DNA of 64,000 bases, taken from Talpa occidentalis (lineage: Eukaryota > Chordata > Mammalia > Eulipotyphla > Talpidae). The notes below the pieces were generated by a model, which saw only the letters and a program-made list of their open reading frames with translations, was not told the DNA's origin and did not search any database. Position numbers and translations under genes: made by a program. This document shows, piece after piece, positions 11,298 to 23,770 of this stretch. The stretch spans positions 21,193,641-21,257,640 of the forward strand of contig NW_023601433.1 of NCBI RefSeq assembly GCF_014898055.3, written 5' to 3'. The first letter of the stretch is position 1; the number at the start of each line of letters is the position of its first letter.

Positions 11298-11560
11298 GTG
11301 GGTAGAAGTATCCTACTATAAGCTAAGACTGGCATAAAGAAAATAGAAAGAGTAAATGATGGTTTGAATTAGAGGAATACAGATTTCTAGATCCATAAGG
11401 AGACCATCCCTATGGATGGCTAATCTTGCAAAATATATAGAGAACATTGTTCCCTTGTGTAGTGAATTTCAATAGTTGCCAACATTCCTTGTAATTTCTC
11501 CCACATATTTAACCTAAGTCTGTTATGAGGCCCTTTATTTTCAGAACTTGTACAATAGTC

Positions 11561-11836
11561 TTTTTTTTAAAGATTTATTTATTTATGCATGCAAGAACTG
11601 GGGTATAGGTCAGAGGTGTTGGGGGGGTGGTGAGAGGATTCACCAGAGACAGAGTGGAGAACAGAACAGGCAGATTGACCGAAGTTCACTGCTGAAGGGA
11701 GCAGCGGGTGAGTCAGGAGAGGTCTGCTGTGTCATTTGGGTAGCTCCCTGGCTGGCTGGGGATCAAACTTGTGCTGCAGAGGCTGTGAACAGCTTCACAG
11801 TGCTGTGCTTAACCCCTTGCACCACTAGGGAGGCCC
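11561..11836 (-). mobile_element. tRNA-derived SINE, type A
   Basis: The flanks TTGTACAATAGTC (11548-11560) and TTGTACAATATTC (11837-11849) are target-site duplications with one mismatch. The element shows the common pattern of a T-rich start, AAGAACTGGGGTA and a GGGAGGCCC end. Confidence 0.93.
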
Positions 11837-11849
11837 TTGTACAATATTC

Positions 11850-14095
11850 TTTATAAATAAGTTATCTGTGATACATAATTGCTATTTACCAGTTATTTTT
11901 CTCTCAGTATAGCAGGTCAAAATTTTTCATAACTTGCAACTCAGAGGTTTGAATTAAATTTATAAATTTTCCTCTTCCACAATAGGGTGATCTTCTTAAT
12001 GATTTAATTTATGTAGAATAGTTCTTTTAAAGAACTATTTAAATACATAAAACTGTAAATTTAGTGTTTAATGTACAATTGAACAAGATTCTAGTTGCTT
12101 TTACCTCACTTACCTACTATATGAGGGAAATACTAAGAGGTAAAATTGATAGTTATTTAGAATTAGAAAGAAAATAAAAGGACTTGGGCAAGTTAAAATG
12201 TGACAGTTAACTCAACATTACTTACATTGATTGTGCACATGTAATAAGATTGCTGCTTTTAAATCACAGCTTATTTTTAGGATTGTGTATAGTAACTGAT
12301 ACTTGTAGGTGCCCAATAGTTAAATGAGAAAATTAATAAAGATGAAAATCATTACAAAGGAAGTATGATTTATATAGTTAAATTGAGAGCAGTAATATTT
12401 CGAAAGTATTCAAGTTAGGTAGGAGACATTTCACAAAGGTGTTTTTTTTTGGATAATTTTAATGTAGAAGAAAATTGGTCAGACGTGATTTTTTTTTATG
12501 AATGGCTGAGTGAATTGATAGAATTTGTCAATAAATTTGATGGCAGTAAGTTAGCTCATGCTAGCTGGCAGAGCAGGGATATTAGGGCTCTTTCCTAACT
12601 TCTTTAGGCTTTATCAACTTTCATCCAAACAACAAATGGAAGGGGACAAAGATTTTCAGAAGCTATACGCATATTATCTATTTTATGCAAAGAGATGTGC
12701 AAAGGAAATGGATACAAAAGCATTTCTATTTTCAATCCATTTATTGATTATTGGAAGAGATAATGCTTTATATAAATATATCTACTTCTAGAGGTAGTTC
12801 CTCCATTTTGCTAATTATTCTAGCTAAACAGTGAACAACATATAAAGCAAGGAATATTTATTGGTCACAGAAATTGAGAGGATTGAGAGGTAGTAGAGAT
12901 TAGCCTTCTTTGGAGTTCAAGTTAGACTATGCTCCATGGAGGATTTTATGAACTGCACGATGTTAGAGTTGAAGAGTTGAAGTAAAGTTGGGAGGTAGAG
13001 ATAGGGCAGCCAAATAAGAAATAGGAATGTGAACAAAATATTCAATGTATGCTTGATTTGAAAGTTAGGTTGCATCTTGAATGTCAGGTCAAGAATAACA
13101 GATTAAGGGGAAAATAGGATTTGAATCTGTCCTTAAGGGACTCTTTTTTTTTTTTGTGGGAGTTGTTCTTAGGATAGAGTGCCAAGAGCAGCAGTTTCTG
13201 AGACTATTTGTGGAGAAGCCAGAGTCATATGGAGGAAGAACAACGATTCAAAGCCAGGGACCTGAGACTGGGGTCAAGAATAAGAAGGTGGCTAATTGTG
13301 CATATATAGTGTGCCAGTGTCTTCTGGTGATACAGATGCCAGTGAGGGATTAGCGGTGAGGAAGGAAGGAGAATGAAGCAACACATTAAATGATTGTTCA
13401 GAAGTGGGTGTCATGAATGGAGTCCATATGTGCTGATAGATTCCACTGGGGTGAAAACACCTCTTTCAGAGGGCTGGACTCCCAACTTTCACCTTTTAAT
13501 TACAGTTCTCAAGAGATGATGACCTATCAAGGCTAGAGAATCAGCTAAAGAGTTGGCACTTTTCATCATGTTTCCTATTCAATTATAAGTTATTTATTGG
13601 ACAGTATTTTGAGTGCTTAATAAAAATACAGGTTTTGTCTCCCATTCCTTTTGGGGAGGGTGCAACAAGTAATGCTAGTAATTTACATTTTTCACAAGTC
13701 TCTGAAGTGATTCTTAATGCGAGTAAGAATTGAGAACTATTCTTAAGGAACAACTATTGAAAGTTACTAAACATGTTATTTCAAGAAAATTTAAGTGATA
13801 CTGGTTTGTAGGGAAAATGGAAAGTGAGCAGATGTAGTTAGAGAGATCAGTTAGTACAGTGCTAGAATAACGAAGGTGTAAGCAACAAAGACTTCAATTA
13901 GGGAGTTGACAGTGAAATCAGAAAGGAAGGGAGTTTTTGAGATATTTTACTGGATACATCAGGGCCTACTAACTAGATATGTGACCAGGAGAGGGAGCAA
14001 GCTGACCCTAGAAAAGCTGACAGCAAAGGAAGGGTCGGGGAGGGACAAAACAGGTGAGGGATGAACACCAGGGAATATGGTGAAGGAAGAGAACT
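11850..14095. other. Intron 4, mostly unrecognised unique sequence
   Basis: AT-rich intronic sequence with no exon or clear repeat. Open stretches at 12558 and 13156 have no acceptor/donor pair that fits the gene's phases and no family resemblance. Confidence 0.5.
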
Positions 14096-14111
14096 ATGGG
14101 GACCAAAACAT

Positions 14112-14379
14112 TTTTTTTTAAAGATTTATTTATTTATTTATACAAGCACTGGGTATAGTCAGAAGTGCGGGAGGGTGAGAGAATTCACCAGAGCCAGTGC
14201 GGGGAGCAGAACAGGCAGACTGACAAAGTACACTGCTGAGGGGAGCAGCGGGCGTGGCAGGAGAGGTCTGTCGTACCATGTGGGACCCTCGCCGGCGGCT
14301 GGGGATCGAACTGGCGCTGCAGAGGCTGTGGGCAGCTTCGCAGCCCAGTGCTCAACCTCTGCGCCACCAGGGGTGGCCC
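14112..14379 (-). mobile_element. tRNA-derived SINE, type B
   Basis: Duplicated flanks TGGGGACCAAAACAT (14097-14111) and TGGGGACCAAAAAAT (14380-14394). The type B signature is ACAAGCACTGGGTA with GTGGGACCCTCGCCGGCGGC. The head contains a GGATCGAAC B-box-like site in reverse. Confidence 0.94.
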
Positions 14380-14749
14380 TGGGGACCAAAAAATTTTAAG
14401 AAAAAAATTTAATTATAAAAAAACCCCGAAGTTAATACAAAATTTTAAGACTAGTGTAGTACTTTTCAATCTTTTTCTTTAAAAAAAAAATTGGAAGCAT
14501 ACACTTAAGTATTATACTATCATTAGGGAGAAAGATGTCTGCATGTACTTATGGATGAAAATGTATTTTGGCAAAAGGATTAACACAGAGTAGACAAACA
14601 AAAATCCTGAAAGGAGGAAGAGTGATGGCATGTGCATGATTGAATGAAACACTGTTTCTGTATTGCCAGCGGCAGAGTTCACTGGCATAGTTGATGGAAA
14701 TTTCTCCATAGTATACTCTGAATGCATTCAGAATAGAAGTTATCTTATT

Positions 14750-14779
14750 TGAATTATTTAATTTGAATTATTTAATTTA
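14750..14779. repeat. Short tandem repeat, 14-bp unit
   Basis: GAATTATTTAATTT occurs twice in tandem in AT-rich intron, preceded by a related partial copy. Confidence 0.7.
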
Positions 14780-15122
14780 ACCTCTTCATCCTACATTTAA
14801 TACTCATATTTTTACATTTTACAAATAATTGGTACTTTAAAGGTAAAAGTAATTTCTGTGACTTGTGCTTATAATTTAAATAATAATTATTTTTCTGTCT
14901 TTTTTGAAATCTAGTTTTAGATTTAACTGTGGGCTTTGGAATTTGAAGAATGTGTAATGCATGTAGTAGTATATAAAACTTAATGTATACAACACAAAAT
15001 ATAAAATATGCTCTTTATTACTTGAGGAGATGACCAAAAATATGCATATACATATGTATATGTATATACTTGTAAATGAATTTTTATCTTGCAACACTCA
15101 ACATTTGCTTTTATTTAATAAG

Positions 15123-15254
15123 CTGGATAGATCTCGAACATATTCTCTGGAGGAATTCTGTGAAGAGCAATCACAGCAAGCTATCCAGGCATTGAAACAA
15201 TTTAAAGATATCAGGAGTAAAGCAATATCAGAAATAAAAAGTACACTTTTAAAG
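15123..15254 (+). CDS. DNAH14: DNAH14 exon 5
   Basis: 132 nt, 44 codons, phase 0 at both ends. It encodes LDRSRTYSLEEFCEEQ and QQAIQALKQFKDIRSKA. The acceptor TTTTATTTAATAAG is weak (AAG rather than CAG, interrupted pyrimidines); the donor is AAG|GTAATA. Confidence 0.9.
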
Positions 15255-15412
15255 GTAATATTTTTTTATTCTCTTTATCAGGTTATTTTTTGTACTGACT
15301 AAAGTAATTGTTTGAAATTTCAATCCTGGAAAAAGGGTTGGAAATGAGCTATTAGAGGGACAAAGATGGTTAGCCAACCAAATAGTATTGCGCGTTTACT
15401 AGATACAGAAAC

Positions 15413-15897
15413 TGTTATAGGGCAGCCCTGATACAAAACGGGTTGCCTGACTGTGGGTCCTCACCCGTGCACTTAAAAGGACTTATCAATACTCTACTGC
15501 AGGCACACGCGAAAGGTTAATAAAAGGTTTATTTACAAGGGAAGGGCAAATGAGGAAATGTACAACTCAGGAAGAAAAGTGGGAGACAAAGTTTTAAATG
15601 CGTCCTACCCGATCCGCCGATCTGGAATCCCAAATGGCACTCTGAGAGCTGGCCGCGAGCCAGGAGCCGTGAAGCCAGGAGGCGAGGGAGAGAGCGACCC
15701 CCCCAAGGCCCACGTGTCTGGTTTTTATACCAAACCTGGCTGCTTAACTCCACCCTCAGGTCCCAGCCACCTTCCCTTTGGTGGTGATGGGGTTTGTCTT
15801 TCCCAATGTCTTGATGGCTTTGGTCTGGAGTGGCTTTGGTCTGTGGAGTCCACAAAGCCTGCATGGAATTTGCTCAGGACATCCTTTCCCCCTAACA
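15413..15897 (-). mobile_element. Solo LTR of an endogenous retrovirus (gammaretrovirus-like, ERV1)
   Basis: On the minus strand it starts TGTTAGGGGGAAAGG and ends GCCCTATAACA. A TATAAAAACC box lies at about 15729-15720, followed by CT-rich sequence, and an AATAAA poly(A) signal at about 15533-15528, about 190 nt downstream as expected for R. The GC content is clearly above the surrounding intron. No internal retroviral genes flank it, so it is a recombined solo LTR. No clear 4-5 bp target duplication was found, so the exact ends are uncertain. Confidence 0.78.
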
Positions 15898-16079
15898 ATT
15901 CTAGCTGCTCGCTTTCAAACAGAGGCTCATGTTTTGACACTGCTCTTTAATGTAGCCAGCAGACCACTAAGTTGCTGGGTCCTATGGCATCAGTTAGGGA
16001 ACTTTCCCCATTTTCAGAGTGATTTTACTGATTTTACTTGTTATTTTGTTATGATATTTGATATTTAAATGCTGAAAAA

Positions 16080-17040
16080 TGTTGTTCTCTGATTTGAATG
16101 CCTTATTTCCTTTTCTCATCTGATTGTTCTGACTGGATTGTTTCTAGTACCATGTTGATAGGAGAGTGGGGACCCTTGTGTTGTTCCTGATCTTAAAGGA
16201 AAAACTTTGAACCTTTCACCGTTGTGTATAATGTTAGCTGTGGTTTTGTCATATATGACCTTTATTACATTGAAGTATGTTTTCTCTATACCCAGTTTGT
16301 TGAGTGTTTTTTCCTTCTAAGGATGTTGTATTTTGTTAAATGTTTCTTCCTATCTATTATAATCATGATCATTATTTCTCAATTAAGGGCTTGTATCCCA
16401 TTTGCTGATATGTATTGGTTGAATCATTCTTACATCCCAGAGACATATCCTGTTTGAGCATGGTGTAATTTTTTTAAATTCTTTTTTAAAAAAGATTTAT
16501 TTATTTATGCATACAAGAACTGGGTTACAGGCCAGATGTGCGGGAGGGTGAGAGGACTCACCAGAGACAGAGTGGGGAACAGAACAGGCAGACTGACTGA
16601 AATATACTGCTGAAGGGAGCAGCGGGCTAGACAGGAGAGGTCTGCTGCGCCATGTGGGTATCTCCCGGCTGGCCAGGATTGAACCCGCACTGCAGAGGCT
16701 GCTGACAGCTTCGCAGTGCTGCGCTTAACTTCCTGTGCCACCAGGGAGGCCCTGATCATGGTGTAATGTTGAATTCAGTTTGCTAGTAGTTTAGAATTTT
16801 TGTGGCTACATTTATCAGGGATGTTGTCTGTAGCTGTCTTTTATTACTGTGTCCTTATTTAGATTGTTGGTGTCAGAGTAATGCTGACCTTGTAAAATTA
16901 GTTTGGGAGTATAATCTTCTCCTCAAGTGTTTGGAAGAGTTTGGGAAGGATTAGTATTAGTACTTCTTTAAATGTTTTGTAGACTTCACCAAGGATTTGG
17001 GCTTTTTTGATACTGAGAGCTTTTGATTATTTTTCAAAAC
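16080..17040 (-). mobile_element. Old L1 ORF2 fragment
   Basis: Reverse complement of L1 reverse-transcriptase-region sequence (for example TTTGTTGAGTGTTTTTTCCT, TTGAATCATTCTTACATCCC, TGTCTTTTATTACTG). Diverged, and interrupted by the SINE at 16470-16752. Confidence 0.75.
16470..16752 (-). mobile_element. tRNA-derived SINE, type A
   Basis: Target duplications TGAGCATGGTGTAAT (16455-16469) and TGATCATGGTGTAAT (16753-16767), inserted into an old L1. Confidence 0.93.
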
Positions 17041-17044
17041 CTGT

Positions 17045-17400
17045 AAACTGTTGGGGTCCTTGCTGATGCCTCCAGATCCAGCATCTGCAGACCCAAGCAA
17101 GTACTGGTGGTGGCTGAAATTGGTGGTGTGCACACACTTAGCTGTTGGGTCTATTTGCAGGTGCCCACATTGCAGGAGCAAGTTGGAGATACATGTGTAG
17201 TTATGAGTGCCAGGGCAGGAATCAGTGGCTGGGTCAACCGCAGGTGTCCTGATAGCTGCTGAAACCTCATTGTTGTCATGTGAGCTATGGCTTCCGAGTC
17301 TCACCAGACTTAACTGCTCTAATTACTGTGTGAAAACATAACAGTTATGAGCGAACTGAATGGAAACTGAGAGCCTCCACCATTGAGGTAAACCTGGAGT
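17045..17400. other. Unrecognised GC-richer block
   Basis: It contains GGTGGTGGCTGAAATTGG and several CAGGTG/GCAGG motifs and is distinct from the flanking L1 debris. It is possibly an old L1 5'UTR or another repeat; no family assigned. Confidence 0.3.
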
Positions 17401-17993
17401 CAGAATTGAGATCTGCTTAATCCAAAATCTATCCTGTGTTGATAGAGAATAAGTTAGCTATTAAGTGCCAGAATTTCCACCAGCCCCACTGACATTCATT
17501 AAAAAGAGCAGTCCTTATAGGCATATCACTTGTATCTTGGTATTGATAAAATTATTAGACTGTTTAAAGCTGTTTTGGTATTAATGCTAAAATTTTTTAT
17601 TTTGAATAGTTAACAGGCTCAGCTTTGCCATTTTATCAGTTAAAAATCTATGTTATGCACATAAAGCTTCCAAGTCATGTGACCAGTCCTGATAAAATAT
17701 AACCTTTTCAATAAAAACATCACCCTTTAAATAAGTTAGTATTCCATTAGCCAGGTGCAGGTTGACTGTGCTCTTAATTGATATAGAAAATGCCTTGTCT
17801 TACAATTTTTTTCCTACCATCAACCCTTTTATCCCCTTTGATCCTTTCTCCCTGCATTATCCCTCTTAACCTCAGAAACCCCATTTCACTTATTAATGAC
17901 AGATTTTATACATATTTTACTTTGTTGAATGATGTTATATAAAAGTTCCATATTTGTCTGTGATTCTGACTTGCTTTACTACACATAATTCTT

Positions 17994-18265
17994 TTTTTTT
18001 TAAAGATTTATTTATTTATGCATGCAAGAACTGGGATACAGGCCAGAGATAGGGAGGTTTGGGTATGTGTGTGAAAGGATTCACTAGAGAGAGTGGGAAA
18101 CAGAATAGGCAGATTGAAATACACTGCTGAGGGGAGCAATGGATGAGTCAGAAGAAGTCTGCTGTGTCATGTGGGTAGCTCCCTGGCTGGGAATTGAACT
18201 CGTGCTGCAGTGGCTGCCAATAGCTTCATAGGTTGTGTCTAACCCCTTGCACCACCAGAGAGGCC
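17994..18265 (-). mobile_element. tRNA-derived SINE, type A, perfect target duplication
   Basis: The 18-bp sequence TTACTACACATAATTCTT flanks it exactly at 17976-17993 and 18266-18283. Confidence 0.95.
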
Positions 18266-18301
18266 TTACTACACATAATTCTTGTAAAACTTGTGTTTTT
18301 T

Positions 18302-18306
<5 letters not shown>

Positions 18307-18332
<26 letters not shown>
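18307..18332. repeat. (GT)n microsatellite
   Basis: About 13 GT units following a T-run. Confidence 0.95.
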
Positions 18333-18599
18333 TGTTCTCACAGGTGTGAGATACTATCCTATTGTGGTTTCAACCTGCATCTCCTTTATTAAAAGTTATG
18401 CTGAACATTTTTCCATACATCCGCTCACCTTCAGGATATACTGTTTGGTGATTTGTCTGTTTAGATCTGCTGCACATTTACTAATTGGATTGTTTGTTTT
18501 TATATTGTTGAATTGTATACTTTATTAAAATGTATCTTGTACATTAGTTTCTTGTTTGTTTTTTGAGGTGTAAGTATTTTCTTCCACTCAGTTAGATGT

Positions 18600-19370
18600 C
18601 TTTTTTTCTACTTATATTTTCTTTCACAATTGTTGATTTTTGCTTTTACTTCTCATGTTAAGGGCTGAGTCTCTAAAAACATTTTAATCATTGATGTCAT
18701 GGAACATATTGCCAAAGCTTTCCTCTATATATTTATTGTTGGAGGTCTACCTTTTTTTTTAAACAAACAAACAAACAATCAAATAGACAAACAGTTTCTT
18801 CAAGTAACTATTGGTCAGTAAATATCATATTGCATTATATTGGCAAACCGTCCGTCCAGGTACACTTAATGGAAAAAATTTGCCAAAATGGTAAACAGCT
18901 GAACTAACTTATTAAAAAAAGAATATACAAATGAATAAAATGAAACACAAATAGTTGCAACATAAAAACTAATGAAATTATGTTTTTAAAAATTAGAATA
19001 CAAGTTGACCTACCAAGTATTAACATACCCTTGAAGCAAAAAAGAAAAAACAAGTGTGAACAACACATAAATAGCAAAAAATTGAAAATGCTTTCAGATC
19101 TAAAGTTCCATTAATAATAAAAACAAATGTTTATGTGTTTAAAAGGAATCATTTCAAGTAATTTCAGGATTATTTTTATAAGTATTTGGAAGTATTTAGT
19201 AGCACCAGTTGTACTGATGACGCCTTGTATTTTGTATCAAAGCATGTCATTCTCCAATAATGTACTCAGTCAATTGTCTTAGGAGATAAATTACTTAAAA
19301 AATAAAACTAACCTCAAACTTGAACTTAAACTTTTTCTTAATTTTGTATTACATAGCATATATATGTTTC
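18600..19370. other. AT-rich intron, nothing recognised
   Basis: No exon, SINE or clear LINE sequence is visible. There is a short AAAC repeat near 18762-18778. Confidence 0.45.
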
Positions 19371-19645
19371 TTTTTTTTTTTTAAAGATTTATTTATTTAT
19401 GCATACAAGAGCTGGGGTACAGGCCAGAGATGCGGGGTATGAGAAGATTCACCAGAGACAGAGTGGGGAGCAGAACAGGCAGATTGACTGAAATACACCG
19501 CTGAGGGGAGCAGCGGGTGAGACAGGAGAGGTCTGCTTCGCCATGTGGGTTTCTCCCTGGCCAGCTGGGGATCAAACTCATCCTACAGAGGCTGCGGATT
19601 GCTTCATAGTGCAGTGCTTAACCCCTTGTGCCACCAGGGAGGCCC
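19371..19645 (-). mobile_element. tRNA-derived SINE, type A
   Basis: A full-length element from the T-run and TTAAAGATTT to CACCAGGGAGGCCC. Target duplications are weak (CATATATATG and CATATGAAG). Confidence 0.92.
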
Positions 19646-20015
19646 ATATGAAGTCTAGTTGTGTTAGCCTACCATGAGGGAGTGGAATTGGATTGGGTTT
19701 TAGGAAACTTTGTATTTAAACTTGACTCTCCTGTTAGTAACTCTTGATGTATTTGAGTATTCCTCTGTGTCTTAATATGTCGATGTTCATTAGTATGTAT
19801 TTCCCACTTGAATTCTTACCTGCTTATAAATAAGGTACCAAATTTCATAGGCTTCAAAACACAAATTGTTTTCTTTGTTGATGAACAATGACAGATGTTG
19901 AAATGTTTAGCTCTAACATGTTATTTAGACAAGAAAAAAATTCTTTAAGTTAGAAATCATGCTATATCAATATAGTAAATCATCACTTGTCTTTCAATTG
20001 TTTATTTAATTGTAG

Positions 20016-20266
20016 GTGGCAAAAAAGAAAGATATTAAAGAATATTTTGAGTCAAAACTCTCTGAAGATGACAGAACCCATTTCAAGCTACCTCAATATC
20101 GACGTTTTTTAGAAACAGTATTGAGGTTTTTGAAGCTGGTTGACTACATATTTCAGGAACTCATCTGTCAACTAATGAACACAGCAGTTGTACTGCTTCT
20201 GAAATTATTTGATAATTCTGCCAGAATAAAATTTTCAATGGAAAAAAAGAATGAAAGTCTCATCAA
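20016..20266 (+). CDS. DNAH14: DNAH14 exon 6
   Basis: 251 nt, acceptor AATTGTAG, donor ATCAA|GTAAAT, ends in phase 2. It encodes VAKKKDIKEYFESKLSEDD, a LPQYRRFLETVLRFLKLVDY helix-rich stretch, and NTAVVLLLKLF. The open frame continues only to the donor. Confidence 0.92.
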
Positions 20267-20329
20267 GTAAATCATACTTTTTTGACTTATGAAAGAAATT
20301 TATAATCATAATGTAATGTATTACCCTTA

Positions 20330-22030
20330 TGTTTACAATCCTTTGTGTATGCAACCAGTCTGTTTTTGCTTATATTTTGTTGAGGATTTCTGCATCTGTA
20401 TTCATAACAGATATTCTTTAGTTTTCTTTGTTGTCTGATTTTGGCTTCAGGATAGTACTGGCCTCATAGAATAAACGTCTGCTTTTTCCCCCTTAAATGC
20501 TTGGTAGAATTCACTAGTAAACACATGCATTTGAACCTGGTACTTTCTGTTTTGGAAGTTTATTAATTAGTGATTTGATTTCTTTAATAGATACATTCCT
20601 ATTCAAATTGTTTCTTTCTTTGATTTTTATGAGGTAGTTGGAAAGATTAAAAAAAAAAACAGTGATTCTGTGCCATTTTCTCAGAAACTCTTAATACTTT
20701 CAAACTTACTACTCCACCTTGTTTTAGATGTCCCTTTTATAAATAACATGATTTGATTTTTGCTTTTTAACCCACTGTGACAATTTCTGTGTTTTGATAG
20801 GGAAGTTTAACCAATGCACATTTAGTAATAACTGGTATACTTTGATTTTATTCTTTCCACTTTATTTATGCTATTTATTTCACTTTGTTATTTTTTCTTT
20901 TTCTTTTCCAATTGTTCCACTTTCGTAGATTCAGTAAAATGTCTTCTAATTCTCATGTCTTAGATTGTTTATACTTTTTCAGTTTGTTAATTCTCCACCT
21001 ACCTAATACAATTATGATTAAAATTACATACAAATACTAGTATGTATTTTTAAGTCCTTAATTTTTCATAAAAATGCTTCCTTTTCCTACTGTCCCATTA
21101 ACACTTGTATTTTTACTTTTTCGTCCTAATGAAATGGGATATATGATTTTTCATTGAAGTAAAATACATATACAGCATAACAGCTACCATTTTAACCATC
21201 GTTAAGTGTGAAAGTCAGAGGTATTAAGTACATTCATAATGTTGTACAACCACCACTATATCCATTTCTAGAACTTTTCCATCATTCTATAATTAAACTT
21301 TGTACTCAATAAATAATGGCTCCTTATTCCCCATACATCACGTTCTACACACCCCTTGTGCACACCCCTTGTAACCTCTGTTATGCTTTCTGAGTCCAAG
21401 TTTATGTATTCTATGTATCTCATATAAGTGGAATCATAAAATATTTGTCCTTTGAGTCTGACTCTTCTACCCAGCATAAAATTTTCAAGGCTTATCCTTG
21501 CTGTATTTAGCATGTGTCAGAATTTCCTGTTTAAGGCTGATTATTTTATTGTATGTATATGCTGCCTTTTATTTATACAGTCATCTATTCATGACATTTG
21601 GGTTGTTTTAACTACTATGAATAATGATGCTATGGACATTAATGTGAACATAGGTTTGAGTTCCTGCTTTCAATTGTTTTGCTTACTTACCTAGAAGTGA
21701 AGTGCTGGATCAAATGGTAATTCCACATCTGACTTTTGAAGAACTTTCCTAATAGCTGTACCATTTTAATTCTCACTAGCAAAGAAAGCACCAGCTTTCT
21801 AATCCTCATCAACACATTGTTTCCCATTTTTTAAAATAATAGTCATCCTGACTGGTGTGAAGTGGTGTTGCGTTGTGGTCTTGATTTGTATTTTCCTCAT
21901 GATTAAGTTGTGCTAACAATTTTTTCATGTACTTACCGGCAATCTGCATATCTTCTTTGGAGGAATGTCTAGTTATTAATGTGTTCTGGACATTAATGAA
22001 ATATAAGAATTTAAAAAGACTGGTGTTTTC
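20330..22030 (-). mobile_element. Old L1 fragments
   Basis: Reverse-strand L1 ORF2/3' text: TTGTTGAGGATTTCTGCATC, ACTGGCCTCATAGAATAA, and TGACTGGTGTGAAGTGGTG. Heavily diverged; intervening parts are not recognisable. Confidence 0.6.
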
Positions 22031-22050
22031 TTTCCCATTTCTTAATCTAG

Positions 22051-22171
22051 AAAATACAAGGATATTTTTGCCTCTGCTGAAAAGATAACAAATGATTATG
22101 AAGAATTTGTTAATTCAAAATCACCTTCTTTTCAAAAGTCAGAAGTAAAACCAGAAACGTATACTGATGAG
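22051..22171 (+). CDS. DNAH14: DNAH14 exon 7
   Basis: 121 nt between CTTAATCTAG and GATGAG|GTAAAA. One base completes the previous Lys codon, followed by 40 codons ending in phase 0. It encodes KYKDIFASAEKITNDYEEF and a polar, weakly conserved stretch. It is too short for an ORF search and was called from splice sites and phase. Confidence 0.82.
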
Positions 22172-22599
22172 GTAAAATGGTCTTTAGAAAATATAAACAC
22201 AAATTAAAAAAAAATTACAAAATTAAAAAAAATACTTGTTTTTAATTGAGGTAATATTGGGAGGTGATACCCATCAGATATTACCATCTTTGTGTACCCA
22301 CCACCAACTCACCCACATTCCACCACCATAGGCCACCTGCTTCCTTCCTTTCTGTTCTCACCCTCTCCTACCCTCCCACCTTTGTGCTTCAATTCTGTAT
22401 TCAGCTATCAAGGGTTAGTTTTTAAGCTTGTCTTTATCTGACTTTTAGTTTAGTTACTTTATAGTCCACATATGGTGACACCATCCATTATTTATCTTTC
22501 TTCTTCTTCTTTGACTTATTTCACTTAGTATTATCTATTGAAGCTCATGCCACAAATAGCGTGAGTTTATTTTTTTGATTGCTGAGTAATATTCCATAT

Positions 22600-22728
22600 G
22601 TATGTATGTAAAAACAAATACTTTATATAAACACATACATATATATTTGTATATATGTATTTTACATATATGCAATATATATACATATATATGTAATTGT
22701 ATATATATATATATATATAAAAATACAT

Positions 22729-22762
<34 letters not shown>
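22600..22762. repeat. Compound (TA)n/(CA)n microsatellite
   Basis: TATG/TATA-rich sequence with an ACACACAC run at about 22729-22749 flanked by ATATAT runs, expanded inside the L1 3' region. Confidence 0.92.
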
Positions 22763-23210
22763 CTCATGTTCTTGATCCCCTCAACTGACTCATCTGTTCT
22801 GGGGCACTTAGGTTGTTTCCATAATTCAACTATAGTAAACAGCACTGCAAAAAACATGGGAGTGCAAATTTCCTTTTGAAATAATGTTTTTGAATTTTGG
22901 GGGTATAATACCTAGGAGTGGAGTTACTGGGTCCAATGGAAGATCCATTTTTAATGTTTTGAAACACCTCCATACTACCTTCCATAAGGGCTAGATCAGT
23001 TTGCTTTTCCACCAGCAGTGTAGGAGGGTTCTCTTTTCTCTACAGCCTTGCCAACATTTGTCATTTCTGATCTTTTCGGTATGGACCATTCTCACATGTG
23101 TGAAATGGTATCTCATGGTAGTCCTGATTTGTATTTCTCTAATAATAAGTAATTGTGAACATTTTTTATGTGCCTTCTGGACATTTTAATGTCTTCTTTG
23201 GAGAGGAGCC

Positions 23211-23505
23211 TTTTTTTTTTTTTAAGATTTATTTTTATTTATTTATTTATTTATTTATACAAGCACTGGGTACAGTCAGAAGCGCGGGAGGGTGAGAGGA
23301 TTCACCAGAGCCAGAGTGGGGAGCAGAGCAGGCAGAAGGACCGAAGTACACTGCTGAGGGGAGCAGTGGGTGGCAGGAGAGGTCTGCACGCAATGTGGGA
23401 CCCTCCTCCGGTGGCCGGGGAACAGCCGGGGATTGAACCGGTGCTGCAGAGGCTGCGGGCAGCTTCGCAACCCAGTGCTCAACCGCTGTGCCACCGGGGA
23501 GGCCC
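23211..23505 (-). mobile_element. tRNA-derived SINE, type B
   Basis: Exact target duplication TGGAGAGGAGCC at 23199-23210 and 23506-23517, inserted in old L1. Type B diagnostic ACAAGCACTGGGTACAGTCA. Confidence 0.95.
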
Positions 23506-23770
23506 TGGAGAGGAGCCATTTTTGATAGGGTTGTTCTGTAGAGTTTTATGAGTTCTTTATATATCTTTGATATCAGTCCTTTGTTGGATGTATGGTGTGC
23601 AAATATTTTCTCCCATTCAGTAGGGTGTCTTTTTGCTTTAATGATGGTTTCTTTAATTGTGCAGAAGCTTTTTAGCTTGTTGTAGTCTCAGTTGTTTATG
23701 TTGTCTTTTGTTTTCCATGCTCTTGGGGACAAATCCCTAAATCACTAAAGCTTTTATCATGAAACATTTT

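Larger units (their letters stand above)
17890..18540 (-). mobile_element. Old L1 fragment split by a SINE
   Basis: L1-like text in reverse: ACAGGTGTGAGATACTATCC, TATGCTGAACATTTTTCC, and TTGGTGATTTGTCTGTTTAG. Interrupted by the SINE at 17994-18265 and a (GT)n microsatellite. Confidence 0.65.

Noticed and set aside
12558..13353. Extra DNAH14 exons in intron 4
   Set aside because: Open stretches have no acceptor/donor pair with the required phase and no dynein-like sequence; exons 4 and 5 join perfectly without them.
15558..15950. 130-aa open frame on the + strand
   Set aside because: It overlaps the solo LTR in antisense and has no coding signature.
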